Shown here in pieces: positions 25,465 through 33,216 of a stretch of 64,000 nucleotides of DNA (position 1 is the first letter of the stretch; the number at the start of each line of letters is the position of its first letter). The translations under genes were made by a program, and so were the position numbers. The stretch lies in contig NZ_NFKT01000013.1 of NCBI RefSeq assembly GCF_002160525.1, forward strand, positions 59,972 through 123,971, written 5' to 3'. This DNA is from Lachnoclostridium sp. An169 (lineage in GTDB: Bacteria > Bacillota > Clostridia > Lachnospirales > Lachnospiraceae). The notes beneath the pieces are model-generated. The model saw only the letters and a program-made list of their open reading frames with translations. It made no database searches and was not told the origin of the DNA.

Positions 25465-26058
25465 TTAGTTGTTTTCACTGTATACTTCAAATGACTTCTC
25501 CATCTTTTCCAGTATCTCTGAATACTGCCGGAATGCGTTTCTCATCTCCAGCTCATTGAATGGCTGGTTCTTATAGCAGATCCGGTGTTCCATGGCAGCC
25601 CAGAAATCCATGGAGATCGTGCGGAACTGGATCTCTACCGGATAATACTCCATACCGTCCATATAGTAGACCGGGACGCCGACAATCAGGTGGTAGCTTC
25701 GGTATCCATTGGGTTTCGGCGTGGTGATATAGTCCTTCTCCTTTATGATAATCAGATCCGACTGCTTTTTCATGCATTTTACCAGATGACAGATATCGTA
25801 TTCAAAAAAGCAGATCACGCGCACGCCTGCAATATCATGGAGCTGTGCCCGGGCGTCTTCTGCGCTCTCTTCAAATCCATGGTTCCTGAGCTTTTTTTCA
25901 ATGCTCGTCTTCTCTTTGATTCTGCTCGTGATTCCGTGAATCGGGCAGGGCTTGTCCTGTTCTTCCGCCTTATGGCTCAATATTTCCAGCCGTGTGAGAA
26001 TGGTGTTCATAGCGTCTGTGTACGGAGAAATCAGAGTGTAGTACTCGTCTTTTGTCAT
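25465..26058 (-). CDS. Small alarmone synthetase (RelA/SpoT domain, RelQ/RelP type)
   Basis: 197 residues; a lone (p)ppGpp synthetase domain without HD hydrolase, TGS or ACT parts. It shows SRIKEKTSIEKKL with the ATP-contacting Arg/Lys, HDIAGVRVICFFEYDI, KPNGYRSYHLIVGVPV (the G-loop-like Tyr/Ser segment), and VEIQFRTISMDFWAAMEHR with the catalytic Glu-x-Gln. Product would be (p)ppGpp or pGpp from GTP/GDP and ATP. It is on the opposite strand from its neighbours and stands alone, 200 nt downstream of a small membrane-protein gene. RelQ versus RelP cannot be decided by eye. Confidence 0.92.
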   Translation of the reverse strand: MTKDEYYTLISPYTDAMNTILTRLEILSHKAEEQDKPCPIHGITSRIKEKTSIEKKLRNHGFEESAEDARAQLHDIAGVRVICFFEYDICHLVKCMKKQSDLIIIKEKDYITTPKPNGYRSYHLIVGVPVYYMDGMEYYPVEIQFRTISMDFWAAMEHRICYKNQPFNELEMRNAFRQYSEILEKMEKSFEVYSENN

Positions 26059-26257
26059 TTCATTTTATACTCCCTTCGCCGGTTTACTGCCAGGATGGTT
26101 CAGCTGTGCATGCAAGCGGAAAATCCTGGATTTATTCTGGGATGCGGGATCCTCTTTTTACCCCGGCTAAAAGGAACTTTAGCACCGGAATGTGATGAAT
26201 CGGTGCAGAAAATATTATAGAATTCTTAAAATTTTAGGCAGGCAAGGTACAGTAAAG

Positions 26258-26743
26258 TCAGGCTTTACTGCTTCCCCAATTTACATACCACAGGATATTT
26301 ACGATGATCTCCGCCGCGCTAAGTATCCACATGGCGACGGCTGCCCACTCGTATCCCGCGGAAATGGCAGTGCCAGCTGCGGATTCCAGCAGGTTACGGA
26401 CCGGTGCTGCAGCCAGAACAGGCAGGATTACCAGAATTGCGGCGGCACTTAAGGTAAAGATCCCTGTGACCGCGGCAAGGATAAAGCGCATGCTTTTAAG
26501 CCCCATTGTATACAGGATGAGGGGAAGAAAATATACTGCAGCGATAAAAAAGACTGCCTGGAACATGCCTTCGCTTCCGAAACGGTTGGCATTTCCGAAC
26601 TGTGCATACGGGGAGAGGGATGCTGTAACCGTAATCATCATGAAGAGAAAGGCGGAGAGGCATGTCAGGATGAGAAAAACCTTCTGTTTTCCTGTAGTGT
26701 TGTGCGGCTGATTCTGATGAAATGTGTTCTGTGGGTGGTTCAT
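26258..26743 (-). CDS. Four-helix membrane protein of unknown function
   Basis: 161 residues: a hydrophilic His/Asn/Gln-rich start (NHPQNTFHQNQPHNTTGKQK), then four membrane helices (VFLILTCLSAFLFMMITVTA; AVFFIAAVYFLPLILYTMGL; FILAAVTGIFTLSAAAILVI; AAVAMWILSAAEIIVNILW). The ATG at 26743 was chosen for the AAGGAGG site 7 nt upstream. It is divergent from the LytTR two-component genes, which suggests but does not prove that it is their target. No family was recognised. Confidence 0.65.
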   Translation of the reverse strand: MNHPQNTFHQNQPHNTTGKQKVFLILTCLSAFLFMMITVTASLSPYAQFGNANRFGSEGMFQAVFFIAAVYFLPLILYTMGLKSMRFILAAVTGIFTLSAAAILVILPVLAAAPVRNLLESAAGTAISAGYEWAAVAMWILSAAEIIVNILWYVNWGSSKA

Positions 26744-26861
26744 TTTACTTCCTCCTTGAACTTTTTGTATTTTTATGTTCTGTTGATTTCTGTGATGCCG
26801 GGAATTCCATCGGCATCTTTCCAAAGCATACCAGAAAAAAGAAGGAAATTTGCCACAGTGC

Positions 26862-26892
26862 CATAACCGGACAGACGAAATGTCATAACCGG
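26862..26892. promoter_or_regulatory. Pair of direct repeats upstream of the LytTR operon
   Basis: CATAACCGG occurs at 26862-26870 and 26884-26892, 22 bp apart (two helical turns), ending 13 bp before a -35 box. Paired direct 9-mers spaced this way just upstream of the promoter are the usual arrangement for LytTR-family binding. Confidence 0.65.
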
Positions 26893-26905
26893 TTCGGATG
26901 GTATA

Positions 26906-26934
26906 TTGAAATCCCATTTTTTATTCAGTATAAT
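26906..26934 (+). promoter_or_regulatory. Promoter of the LytTR two-component operon
   Basis: TTGAAA, 17-nt spacer, TATAAT, 68 nt upstream of the response-regulator start. Confidence 0.8.
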
Positions 26935-27001
26935 GGAACATGTCGGAAATCCTGTATACAGGAAATGCTGACAGATATGCGGGACAACGGAGGTGGAGTA
27001 C

Positions 27002-27721
27002 ATGCGGATTGCGTTCTGCGATGATGACAGGGCGGTGCTTTCCCAGCTGGAGGAATATATCCGGGAAGGAAATATCCCGGCGGGAAGTTCTGTCACATAT
27101 GATTCCTTTTCCTCCGGGGAAGAACTCCTCGCATATATGGAAAAAACGGGAGAAAGCTGGCAGGTGTTTGTCCTGGACATTTCCATGCCGGGGTTAAGCG
27201 GCATCGAGACCGCAGCCCGGATCCGGGAAAAGGACCGGAACTGTCTGATCATTTTCCTTACAGATTACAGCGAATATGTGTATCAGGTTTTTGAGGTACT
27301 TCCGTTCCGTTTCCTGCGAAAACCGATTACCTGCGAGGCTTTTGAAAAAGTGCTCCTGCAGGCGGCAGACCATCTCCGCCTTTTTGGCAGCCTGTTCTTT
27401 TTTCAGAATGGCAGGGAGGAGTACCAGATTCCGTGCTCGGACATTTTCTGCTTCGAGGCACAGGGAAGAAAGGTCCGGATCAGTACGGAACAGGGAGAAT
27501 ATGTCTTTTACGGGCGGATCGGAAAAGTTGCAGAGGAACTGGACAAAGCGCTGTTTGTGCGCTGCCACGCCTCATATATTGTAAACATGGAGAAAATATT
27601 TTCTGTGGGGGAAAATACTCTTGTTCTCCAAAGCCGGGAAAGCATTCCGGTCAGCAGAAGATATAAGCCGTCGGTAAAGGAGCAGTATTTTAGATTTGTA
27701 AAATGGCGGTGCGGGAAATGA
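27002..27721 (+). CDS. LytTR-family response regulator
   Basis: 239 residues. Receiver domain 1-120: acidic pocket in IAFCDDD, phospho-acceptor Asp in VFVLDISMPGLSG, conserved Thr in IIFLTDY and Lys in RFLRKPIT. The LytTR DNA-binding domain follows (YQIPCSDIFCFEAQGRKVRI, FVRCHASYIVNMEKI, IPVSRRYKPSVKE). ATG 27002 has GGAGG 8 nt upstream. The end overlaps the kinase gene, so both are made together. Similar AgrA/VirR-like regulators control membrane or peptide-related genes; the paired direct repeats upstream suggest autoregulation. Confidence 0.93.
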   Translation: MRIAFCDDDRAVLSQLEEYIREGNIPAGSSVTYDSFSSGEELLAYMEKTGESWQVFVLDISMPGLSGIETAARIREKDRNCLIIFLTDYSEYVYQVFEVLPFRFLRKPITCEAFEKVLLQAADHLRLFGSLFFFQNGREEYQIPCSDIFCFEAQGRKVRISTEQGEYVFYGRIGKVAEELDKALFVRCHASYIVNMEKIFSVGENTLVLQSRESIPVSRRYKPSVKEQYFRFVKWRCGK

Positions 27722-29034
27722 CGGACAGAATTACTTTGATTGGGGGCATTACGGCATACGCCGCGGATCTTGTCCTGTGCGGGATTGATATTCTGGTTAC
27801 TCTGGAACTGATGAGGCGCTCCTTCGGGGAAATCAGAAGGCGCAGACACATGGTTTATGCAGGGATGGCTGTCCTGGTCGCCGGCATTGTGACATGGGGA
27901 CATCTGACGGGCAATGTGGCGGTATCATTTTTCATTTTCTGGATCTGTATTCTGGTTGTCGGGTTTTATCCCCCGGATTTCAGGAAAAAGGTTCTGTTCT
28001 GCACAGCCCTGCTCAGCCTGAATGTGTCGGTACTGTTTGTGATCAATGATATTACCAATATTCTGCCGAAAGGGTGGTATCTCTACGGGCTGACGGCATA
28101 TCATATTCTGTTCTGGGTGATTGTGTATCTGTCTATGAAGTTCAGCGGGAATTCCGGGGAGGAGCTGACATGGAAAATGTGGGCGCTGCTCTGTGCCATC
28201 CCGGTTTTGTGCCTCGCGGGAACGCCGCTTACCGCGCTGCTGACCGGCTGCTACAGCGGATCTGTCCGGGAGGCGGCGCTTCTCCATCTGCCTGTGCAGA
28301 CGATCTTTCTGGCGGTCAACCTCCTGGTGTTTGTGCTTTACCGGGAGCTTACAAAAGCTTATGCCGCAGACAGGGAAAACGCGCTTCTGCTTCAGCAGAT
28401 CGAGTATCAGAAGAGACAATATCAAGAAAATGAAAAAGCAGACCAGGCGGTCCGTGAGATCCGCCATGAGATGAAAAACCAGCTCCGGACCCTGACCGCC
28501 CTGTATAAAAACGGGGAACAGGCGGAACTGGGGGCATATCTGGAGGCAACGGCAGGCAGGCTGGAGAACTTTCGGCAGAGGATCAGGACGGGAAACCTTC
28601 CGGCGGATTCTCTTCTGAATATGAAAATAAATGAAACAGAGCAGGCGGGAATCTGCTGTAATGCGGATGTGCTGATTCCATCGGACATTGAGTTCCCGCT
28701 GACAGATATGATTGTTATTCTCGGCAACCTGTTTGACAATGCCCGGGAGGCGTGCATGCTGCTTCGGGAGAAGAATGCCCGGAATATCCGGGTGAATTTC
28801 TCCATGAATTATACAGGCGGAATCCTGCTGATCCACATGGATAATCCATATGGCGAATTCTCCGAAAAGACCCGGAAAGAAGAAGCAGATCTGCACGGCC
28901 TCGGGCTGAAAAATGTGGAACGGACTGTGCGCGGGCTCCGGGGCATGATGAATTACAGCGCCCGGGATCATCTGTTTTCCGTGGACATTGTGATCCGGTT
29001 CCCGCGGGAAGAGAAAAAGGAGCGGATAATATGA
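27718..29034 (+). CDS. Sensor histidine kinase, GHKL type (AgrC-like)
   Basis: 438 residues if it begins at the ATG that overlaps the regulator stop as ATGA; an ATG 15 nt upstream is also possible. Six to seven N-terminal membrane helices (residues about 5-215) are followed by a coiled segment, the phospho-acceptor box VREIRHEMKNQLRTL, and a HATPase_c_5 domain with the N box ILGNLFDNAREA and G box HGLGLKNVERTV. This fits kinases that sense peptides or membrane-active compounds. It is partner of the LytTR regulator just upstream, and its own stop overlaps the Crp/Fnr gene. Confidence 0.92.
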   Translation: MTDRITLIGGITAYAADLVLCGIDILVTLELMRRSFGEIRRRRHMVYAGMAVLVAGIVTWGHLTGNVAVSFFIFWICILVVGFYPPDFRKKVLFCTALLSLNVSVLFVINDITNILPKGWYLYGLTAYHILFWVIVYLSMKFSGNSGEELTWKMWALLCAIPVLCLAGTPLTALLTGCYSGSVREAALLHLPVQTIFLAVNLLVFVLYRELTKAYAADRENALLLQQIEYQKRQYQENEKADQAVREIRHEMKNQLRTLTALYKNGEQAELGAYLEATAGRLENFRQRIRTGNLPADSLLNMKINETEQAGICCNADVLIPSDIEFPLTDMIVILGNLFDNAREACMLLREKNARNIRVNFSMNYTGGILLIHMDNPYGEFSEKTRKEEADLHGLGLKNVERTVRGLRGMMNYSARDHLFSVDIVIRFPREEKKERII

Positions 29035-29723
29035 GAACATCAGCAGATTTGAATCAGGCAGCAGATATACGGCATCTGCTTGAACGGTCGTTCCCTTTCT
29101 GGGATAGTTTAAGTGAAAGCCAGAAGGAAGAAATGATCAGCGGAGTGACGAGGACAGAGTGTCCGAAGAAGACGGGGCTGCATTTCGGAGGCGGTGAATG
29201 CGCGGGGGTACAGATCATTGAGAGCGGCAGGGCGCGTGTGTTCATCACTTCTCCTGGCGGCGGCGATATTACCCTGTTCCGCCTGCTGGACGGAGATGTG
29301 AGTATTCTAAGCGCGGCATGCATGTTAAACGGAATGGATGTGGAACTGGATATGGAGATGGAGACGGACTGTGTGATCTGCACCGTCCCGAAGAAGGTTT
29401 ACCGGAAACTGTACGAAGAGAGCGGTTCTGTGAAGGACTATACCATGGAAATGATATCGGAGAAATTTTCGGATATTATGTGGCTCTTTAACCAGTATGT
29501 GTTTTCAAATGTGGCATCCAGACTGGCATCGGCTCTTCTGGAACACCGGGCGCTGGAACAAAGCGATGAACTTGCCATTACCCACGAGATGCTGGCGCGG
29601 GACGCGGGGACTGCAAGAGAGGTGGTCACAAGGCTGCTGAAACAGTTCCAGGCGGACGGGCTGGTGAAACTTACCAGGGGAAAAGTGGAGATTACAGATG
29701 CGAAGGGACTGGGGAAAATATAA
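29031..29723 (+). CDS. Crp/Fnr-family transcriptional regulator
   Basis: 230 residues. A cyclic-nucleotide-binding-like beta-barrel (residues about 20-125: GGECAGVQIIESGRARVFI, GGGDITLFRLLDGDVSILSA) is followed by the long dimer helix and a winged helix with LAITHEMLARDAGTAREVVT as recognition region. N-terminal cysteines exist but not in an FNR four-Cys pattern, so oxygen sensing by Fe-S is not supported. The start overlaps the kinase stop by four bases with GGAG upstream: a three-gene operon. An inverted repeat fitting a Crp/Fnr site lies just downstream, at the trxA promoter. Confidence 0.92.
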   Translation: MRTSADLNQAADIRHLLERSFPFWDSLSESQKEEMISGVTRTECPKKTGLHFGGGECAGVQIIESGRARVFITSPGGGDITLFRLLDGDVSILSAACMLNGMDVELDMEMETDCVICTVPKKVYRKLYEESGSVKDYTMEMISEKFSDIMWLFNQYVFSNVASRLASALLEHRALEQSDELAITHEMLARDAGTAREVVTRLLKQFQADGLVKLTRGKVEITDAKGLGKI

Positions 29724-29729
29724 AACTTT

Positions 29730-29742
29730 GTGATTTTATCAC
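29730..29742. promoter_or_regulatory. Crp/Fnr-type inverted repeat at the trxA promoter
   Basis: GTGATTTTATCAC is a perfect inverted repeat (GTGAT/ATCAC). Its centre lies about 40 bp before the expected transcription start set by TATACT at 29764-29769, the usual place for a class II activator, and there is no recognisable -35 box. Confidence 0.6.
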
Positions 29743-29763
29743 GGAAATTTTGCGGGAATGTGG

Positions 29764-29769
29764 TATACT
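29764..29769 (+). promoter_or_regulatory. -10 box of trxA
   Basis: TATACT, 48 nt before the trxA start codon, without a matching -35 hexamer at 16-18 nt. Confidence 0.6.
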
Positions 29770-29816
29770 AAACCCAGAACAGAAAAAAGCAGATGAATTT
29801 TAAGGAGGATATAAAC

Positions 29817-30125
29817 ATGGCAGTGATCAAATTAACAGCAGATAATTTTGAGCAGGAAGTAATGCAGTCCGACAAGCCGGTACTGATTGATTTCTACGCA
29901 GACTGGTGCGGACCGTGCAAGATGATGGGACCGGTAGTGGAAGAGATCTCCAATGAGGTATCCGATGCAAAGGTGTGCAAGATCAACATCGACGAGCAGA
30001 TGGAACTGGCCCAGAAATACGGTGTGATGAGTATTCCGACGTTCATCGTGATCAGAAACGGACAGACAGCGGCAAAGCAGATCGGCGCGGTGCCGAAGAG
30101 CGCGCTCTTAAATCTTCTGAAATAG
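29817..30125 (+). CDS. trxA: Thioredoxin
   Basis: 102 residues; the standard thioredoxin fold with redox-active Cys31 and Cys34 in DWCGPCK, the buried Asp25 (VLIDFYADW), and the cis-Pro in MSIPTFIVI. Reduces disulfides in cytosolic proteins using electrons from a thioredoxin reductase not encoded here. The ATG has AAGGAGG upstream. It forms its own unit with a terminator after it; the promoter seems to be activator dependent (see the inverted repeat upstream). Confidence 0.96.
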   Translation: MAVIKLTADNFEQEVMQSDKPVLIDFYADWCGPCKMMGPVVEEISNEVSDAKVCKINIDEQMELAQKYGVMSIPTFIVIRNGQTAAKQIGAVPKSALLNLLK

Positions 30126-30157
30126 AGAAAATAACCGGAAACAGACTGAAAATTAAA

Positions 30158-30209
30158 GGGCAGCGTGTGAAGATCAGGGAAACCTGTTTTTTACATGCTG
30201 CCCCTTTTT
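30158..30209 (+). terminator. Terminator of trxA
   Basis: GGGCAGCGTGT pairs with ACATGCTGCCC (one G-U pair), followed by CTTTTTC. Confidence 0.8.
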
Positions 30210-30430
30210 CTGCTCATCCCCGAAATGTTTTTCGGAACGGGATAACGGGCTTCTGGCCCGGAAACCTTTCCGCGCGCACCGGAAGAGCCGGCTTCCGGTC
30301 CGGAACGGCCGGACGGGTACCGGCGGTGACTGTCCGGTTTTCGGAAATTCATGATCATGTGATATGAGTTTGCCAGGTTTTATGATATGATAAAAAAATC
30401 AGGAGAATAATTCCGAAGGAAGTGAAAGAT
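30210..30430. other. GC-rich intergenic segment with CCGG-rich hairpins
   Basis: CCGAAA pairs with TTTCGG (30220-30235), and ACCGGAAG pairs with CTTCCGGT around AGCCGG (30278-30299). CCGG recurs about eight times before 30345. No coding potential was recognised. The last 85 bases are AT-rich and hold the leader of the AraC-type gene. Confidence 0.6.
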
Positions 30431-31627
30431 ATGGATCATTTTGAGGTGTTAAAACAGTTTTCAGAGGCATCGGAGCTCCCGGTGAGCGTGTTCGAACAGA
30501 GGGAACTGGTCTTTAAAGGACACGGGGAAAAGCGGGATTTCAATATTCCCATGTTTCTGGTGGAATCTCTTCCGGAAGAACTTCCCGGGATCTGGATCAG
30601 CCATACCCCGGAGAATCTCTTTTTCGGCGGCTTTTTCTTTGGCGGGCGGGGATACCTGATTCTGCTCGGCCCGTCTTCCGCCAACGAATGTTCCATCGCC
30701 CAGTGCAGGCAGATACTGGGCGCTCTGGGGTACAGAACGAAGGACGCGGGGACCTTTCAGAAGATTATCAATGATTTTGCGTTCTGTGATTTCTACCACA
30801 TGAAGAAATACCTGCGTTTCCTGGACTGCATTTTCAATGGCAGGACCGTGGAAGATATTCCGGGAATCGAACTGAAATGGAAGAAAATATTTATCGGTTC
30901 GGAGGATTATCCGATGGAGCTGCCTGAGAATGAAGAGAAGCAGGAGGAAGACGAAGAAAGGATCATGAATGCGATGATCCGGTACGGAAAAGTAGAGGAA
31001 CTGAAACGATATTTTGATGAGAGCATGTTTCGGACGAATACCTCCGCGGATAAGCTGTCTGTAAATTCCAGCGTACGCCGCAGCTATGTGGTCGGCGCGA
31101 ATATGGTGATGTCGAGGATCGCGATCAGCGAGGGGGTGGACGTCCAACAGGCAAGAAACCTCTCCGGATACTATCTGGATCTTCTCATGCGGACGGAGAG
31201 TGTCCCGGATCTGGACCGGATTTTTTACAGGTTCGCCCTGGATTATACGAACCGGATCCGCAGCGCAAATGAGATCAGAGGCGGCGATATGCTCTCCAGG
31301 AGAGTGAACAGTTTCGTGCAGGCGCACCTTTACACCAGACTGAGCACGGCGGTCATCGCGGAGGCGCTGCATCTGAATGAATCCTATCTGTCTGCGGAAT
31401 TCAGGAGGGCGAACGGAAAGACCGTTACCGGGCACATACAGGAGTGCAAGGTGCGGGAGGCGAAATTTCTGCTGGAAACCGGACGGAGCCCCCAGGAGAT
31501 CAGCGATATACTGGCATTTTCCTCGCCCAGCTATTTCGGCGCTGTCTTTAAGAAAATCACAGGCATGACTCCTGTGGAATACCGGAGTTTTGCAGAACGG
31601 GGAGGAATAAGGCAGACAGATGAGTAA
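30431..31627 (+). CDS. AraC-family transcriptional regulator of the second glycoside cluster
   Basis: 398 residues. The C-terminal 100 residues hold two helix-turn-helix motifs: TRLSTAVIAEALHLNESYLS then SPQEISDILAFSSPSYFGAV and the F-K-K-x-x-G-x-T-P-x-E-Y-R ending. The N-terminal 290 or so residues are a sensor region of unrecognised type with an aromatic GIWISHTPENLFFGGFFFGG patch. ATG 30431 was chosen because AAGGA lies 10 nt upstream, whereas the in-frame GTG is too close. It is separated by a terminator from the symporter operon downstream, which it probably activates (inferred from gene order). Confidence 0.9.
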   Translation: MDHFEVLKQFSEASELPVSVFEQRELVFKGHGEKRDFNIPMFLVESLPEELPGIWISHTPENLFFGGFFFGGRGYLILLGPSSANECSIAQCRQILGALGYRTKDAGTFQKIINDFAFCDFYHMKKYLRFLDCIFNGRTVEDIPGIELKWKKIFIGSEDYPMELPENEEKQEEDEERIMNAMIRYGKVEELKRYFDESMFRTNTSADKLSVNSSVRRSYVVGANMVMSRIAISEGVDVQQARNLSGYYLDLLMRTESVPDLDRIFYRFALDYTNRIRSANEIRGGDMLSRRVNSFVQAHLYTRLSTAVIAEALHLNESYLSAEFRRANGKTVTGHIQECKVREAKFLLETGRSPQEISDILAFSSPSYFGAVFKKITGMTPVEYRSFAERGGIRQTDE

Positions 31628-31628
31628 A

Positions 31629-31677
31629 AAAAAGAGTACCAGACTGCTGCATGAAAGCAGAAACTGGTACTTTTTTT
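31629..31677 (+). terminator. Terminator of the AraC-type gene
   Basis: AGTACCAG pairs with CTGGTACT, with a second small stem (GCTGC/GCAG) in the loop. A-rich sequence precedes and seven T follow, so it could work on both strands. Confidence 0.9.
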
Positions 31678-31716
31678 GTGTATTAAAGCAAAAATTCTGA
31701 CAGAGAACCAAAATAA

Positions 31717-31744
31717 TTGACATTGATCGAAGAATATGTATTGT
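31717..31744 (+). promoter_or_regulatory. Promoter of the second glycoside operon
   Basis: TTGACA, 16-nt spacer, TATTGT. The weak -10 fits an activator-dependent promoter under the adjacent AraC-type protein. The LacI-type operator of the first cluster is absent. Confidence 0.5.
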
Positions 31745-31799
31745 ACAATAAGTCCTGCGAAAAGAAATATGAGAAAAAAGACAGAGGAGGTTCCTGATC

Positions 31800-33179
31800 G
31801 TGAAAAAACAAAAAGATCCAAAGAAAGTAGGAGTCGGAAAAATCGTTGCCTGGAACAGCCGGGCCATCTCCCAGGGAATCGGTCTTATGGTGGTCGGATA
31901 TCTGACGCTGTACTGCACCGACACGCTGAGTATGCCGCCTGCACTGGTCGGTATTCTGCTGGTTGTCAGCAGGCTTCTGGACGGAGTTACGGATGTGTTC
32001 GCCGGCTATATTGTCGACCGGACAAATACAAAATGGGGCAAAGGAAGACCGTACGAGTGGTGCATCATCGGTATGTGGCTCTCTATCTGGCTGATGTTCA
32101 GCTGTCCGCCGGAGTTCTCCATTGTGGCGAAATCCGCATGGGTTCTCTGCATGTACGCCCTCGTCAACAGTGTGTTCTATACCTTCCTGCAGGCAGACAA
32201 CACCGTCTACATGTGCCGGGCATTCCGGTATCAGGAGCAGTACGTAAGCTTAAGCTCCGGAGGCGCGATCCTTTCCATGGTCTGTGTGGCAGCCTTTAAC
32301 ATCGCGGCGCCCGCACTGGTGGATACATACGGCAACTCATCTTCGGGATGGAGTTTCCTTATGGCCTGCATCGCGATCCCCATGGCGATCATCGGCATTA
32401 TGAGATTCTTCTTCATCAAGGAGACAGTAGACGCGGACGTCAGTGCGTCCGGTGAGAATGAAGAAAAAGTCACACTCTCGGACGTAAAGACCACACTGAC
32501 GAAAAATCCCTATATCTGGATCGTGGCGCTTGTCCTGTTTGTGAGCAACTTCGTGACAAATATGGGCGTCGGGAACTATTACTTCAAATACATCGTAAAT
32601 AACCTGAGCCTGCTCGGACTGGTCAGCGCTTTCCAGATGCTCTCGATCCCGCTTATGCTTTTTGTGCCGGCCATTCTGAAAAGAATCAGTATATCCAGAC
32701 TGATCATGATCGGCTGTATCTTAAGTGCCGCGGGGTATGCCCTGAACTTTATCGCCGGAGCGAATACAGCGCTGCTCTCCGCCGCGGCGATCCTGTTCGG
32801 TATGGGGAGCGCGCCGATCTCCATGCTGATCAATCTGATGATTATCGAGTGCGCGGACTTTAACGAGTGGAAAGGATTCCGCCGTATGGAAGGAACCCTG
32901 AATTCCGTGACCAGTGTTGCCATCAAGGTGGCTTCCGCTCTGGGAGCGGGTGTGCTCGGCATCCTTCTGAGTGCGTCCGGTTATGTGGACGATGCGGCTC
33001 TGATCCCGGACAGCGCGGTCAGTATGATCCGTAACCTTTACTCCACGATCCCGGCTGTTCTGTGGGCGATTGTGGCGGCAGCCCTGCTCCTCTACAAGCT
33101 GGATAAAAAGATGCCGGCGATCCGGGAAGAGATCGAGGCGCGCAGAGCGGCAAAAGAACAGACAGGAGCAGCAGAATGA
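31800..33179 (+). CDS. GPH-family glycoside:cation symporter (second copy)
   Basis: 459 residues, 12 membrane helices, MelB-like. Diagnostic segments: VVGYLTLYCTDTLSM, SRLLDGVTDVFAGYIVDRTN and KWGKGRPYEW. The C-terminus is basic and cytosolic (REEIEARRAAKEQ). GTG is the start, with GAGGAGG 9 nt upstream. It is first gene of an operon with a GH3 enzyme and a hydrolase-like protein (gaps of 37 and 4 nt), so it probably imports their substrate. It differs markedly from the first GPH protein in the window, which suggests different substrates. Confidence 0.92.
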   Translation: MKKQKDPKKVGVGKIVAWNSRAISQGIGLMVVGYLTLYCTDTLSMPPALVGILLVVSRLLDGVTDVFAGYIVDRTNTKWGKGRPYEWCIIGMWLSIWLMFSCPPEFSIVAKSAWVLCMYALVNSVFYTFLQADNTVYMCRAFRYQEQYVSLSSGGAILSMVCVAAFNIAAPALVDTYGNSSSGWSFLMACIAIPMAIIGIMRFFFIKETVDADVSASGENEEKVTLSDVKTTLTKNPYIWIVALVLFVSNFVTNMGVGNYYFKYIVNNLSLLGLVSAFQMLSIPLMLFVPAILKRISISRLIMIGCILSAAGYALNFIAGANTALLSAAAILFGMGSAPISMLINLMIIECADFNEWKGFRRMEGTLNSVTSVAIKVASALGAGVLGILLSASGYVDDAALIPDSAVSMIRNLYSTIPAVLWAIVAAALLLYKLDKKMPAIREEIEARRAAKEQTGAAE

Positions 33180-33216
33180 AAATAACCGAATGATGAAAGA
33201 AGGGAGATCATACAGG

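Noticed and set aside
29975..30367. 130-codon frame overlapping trxA and the GC-rich gap
   Set aside because: It begins inside trxA in another frame and crosses a terminator; composition comes from the CCGG-rich segment.
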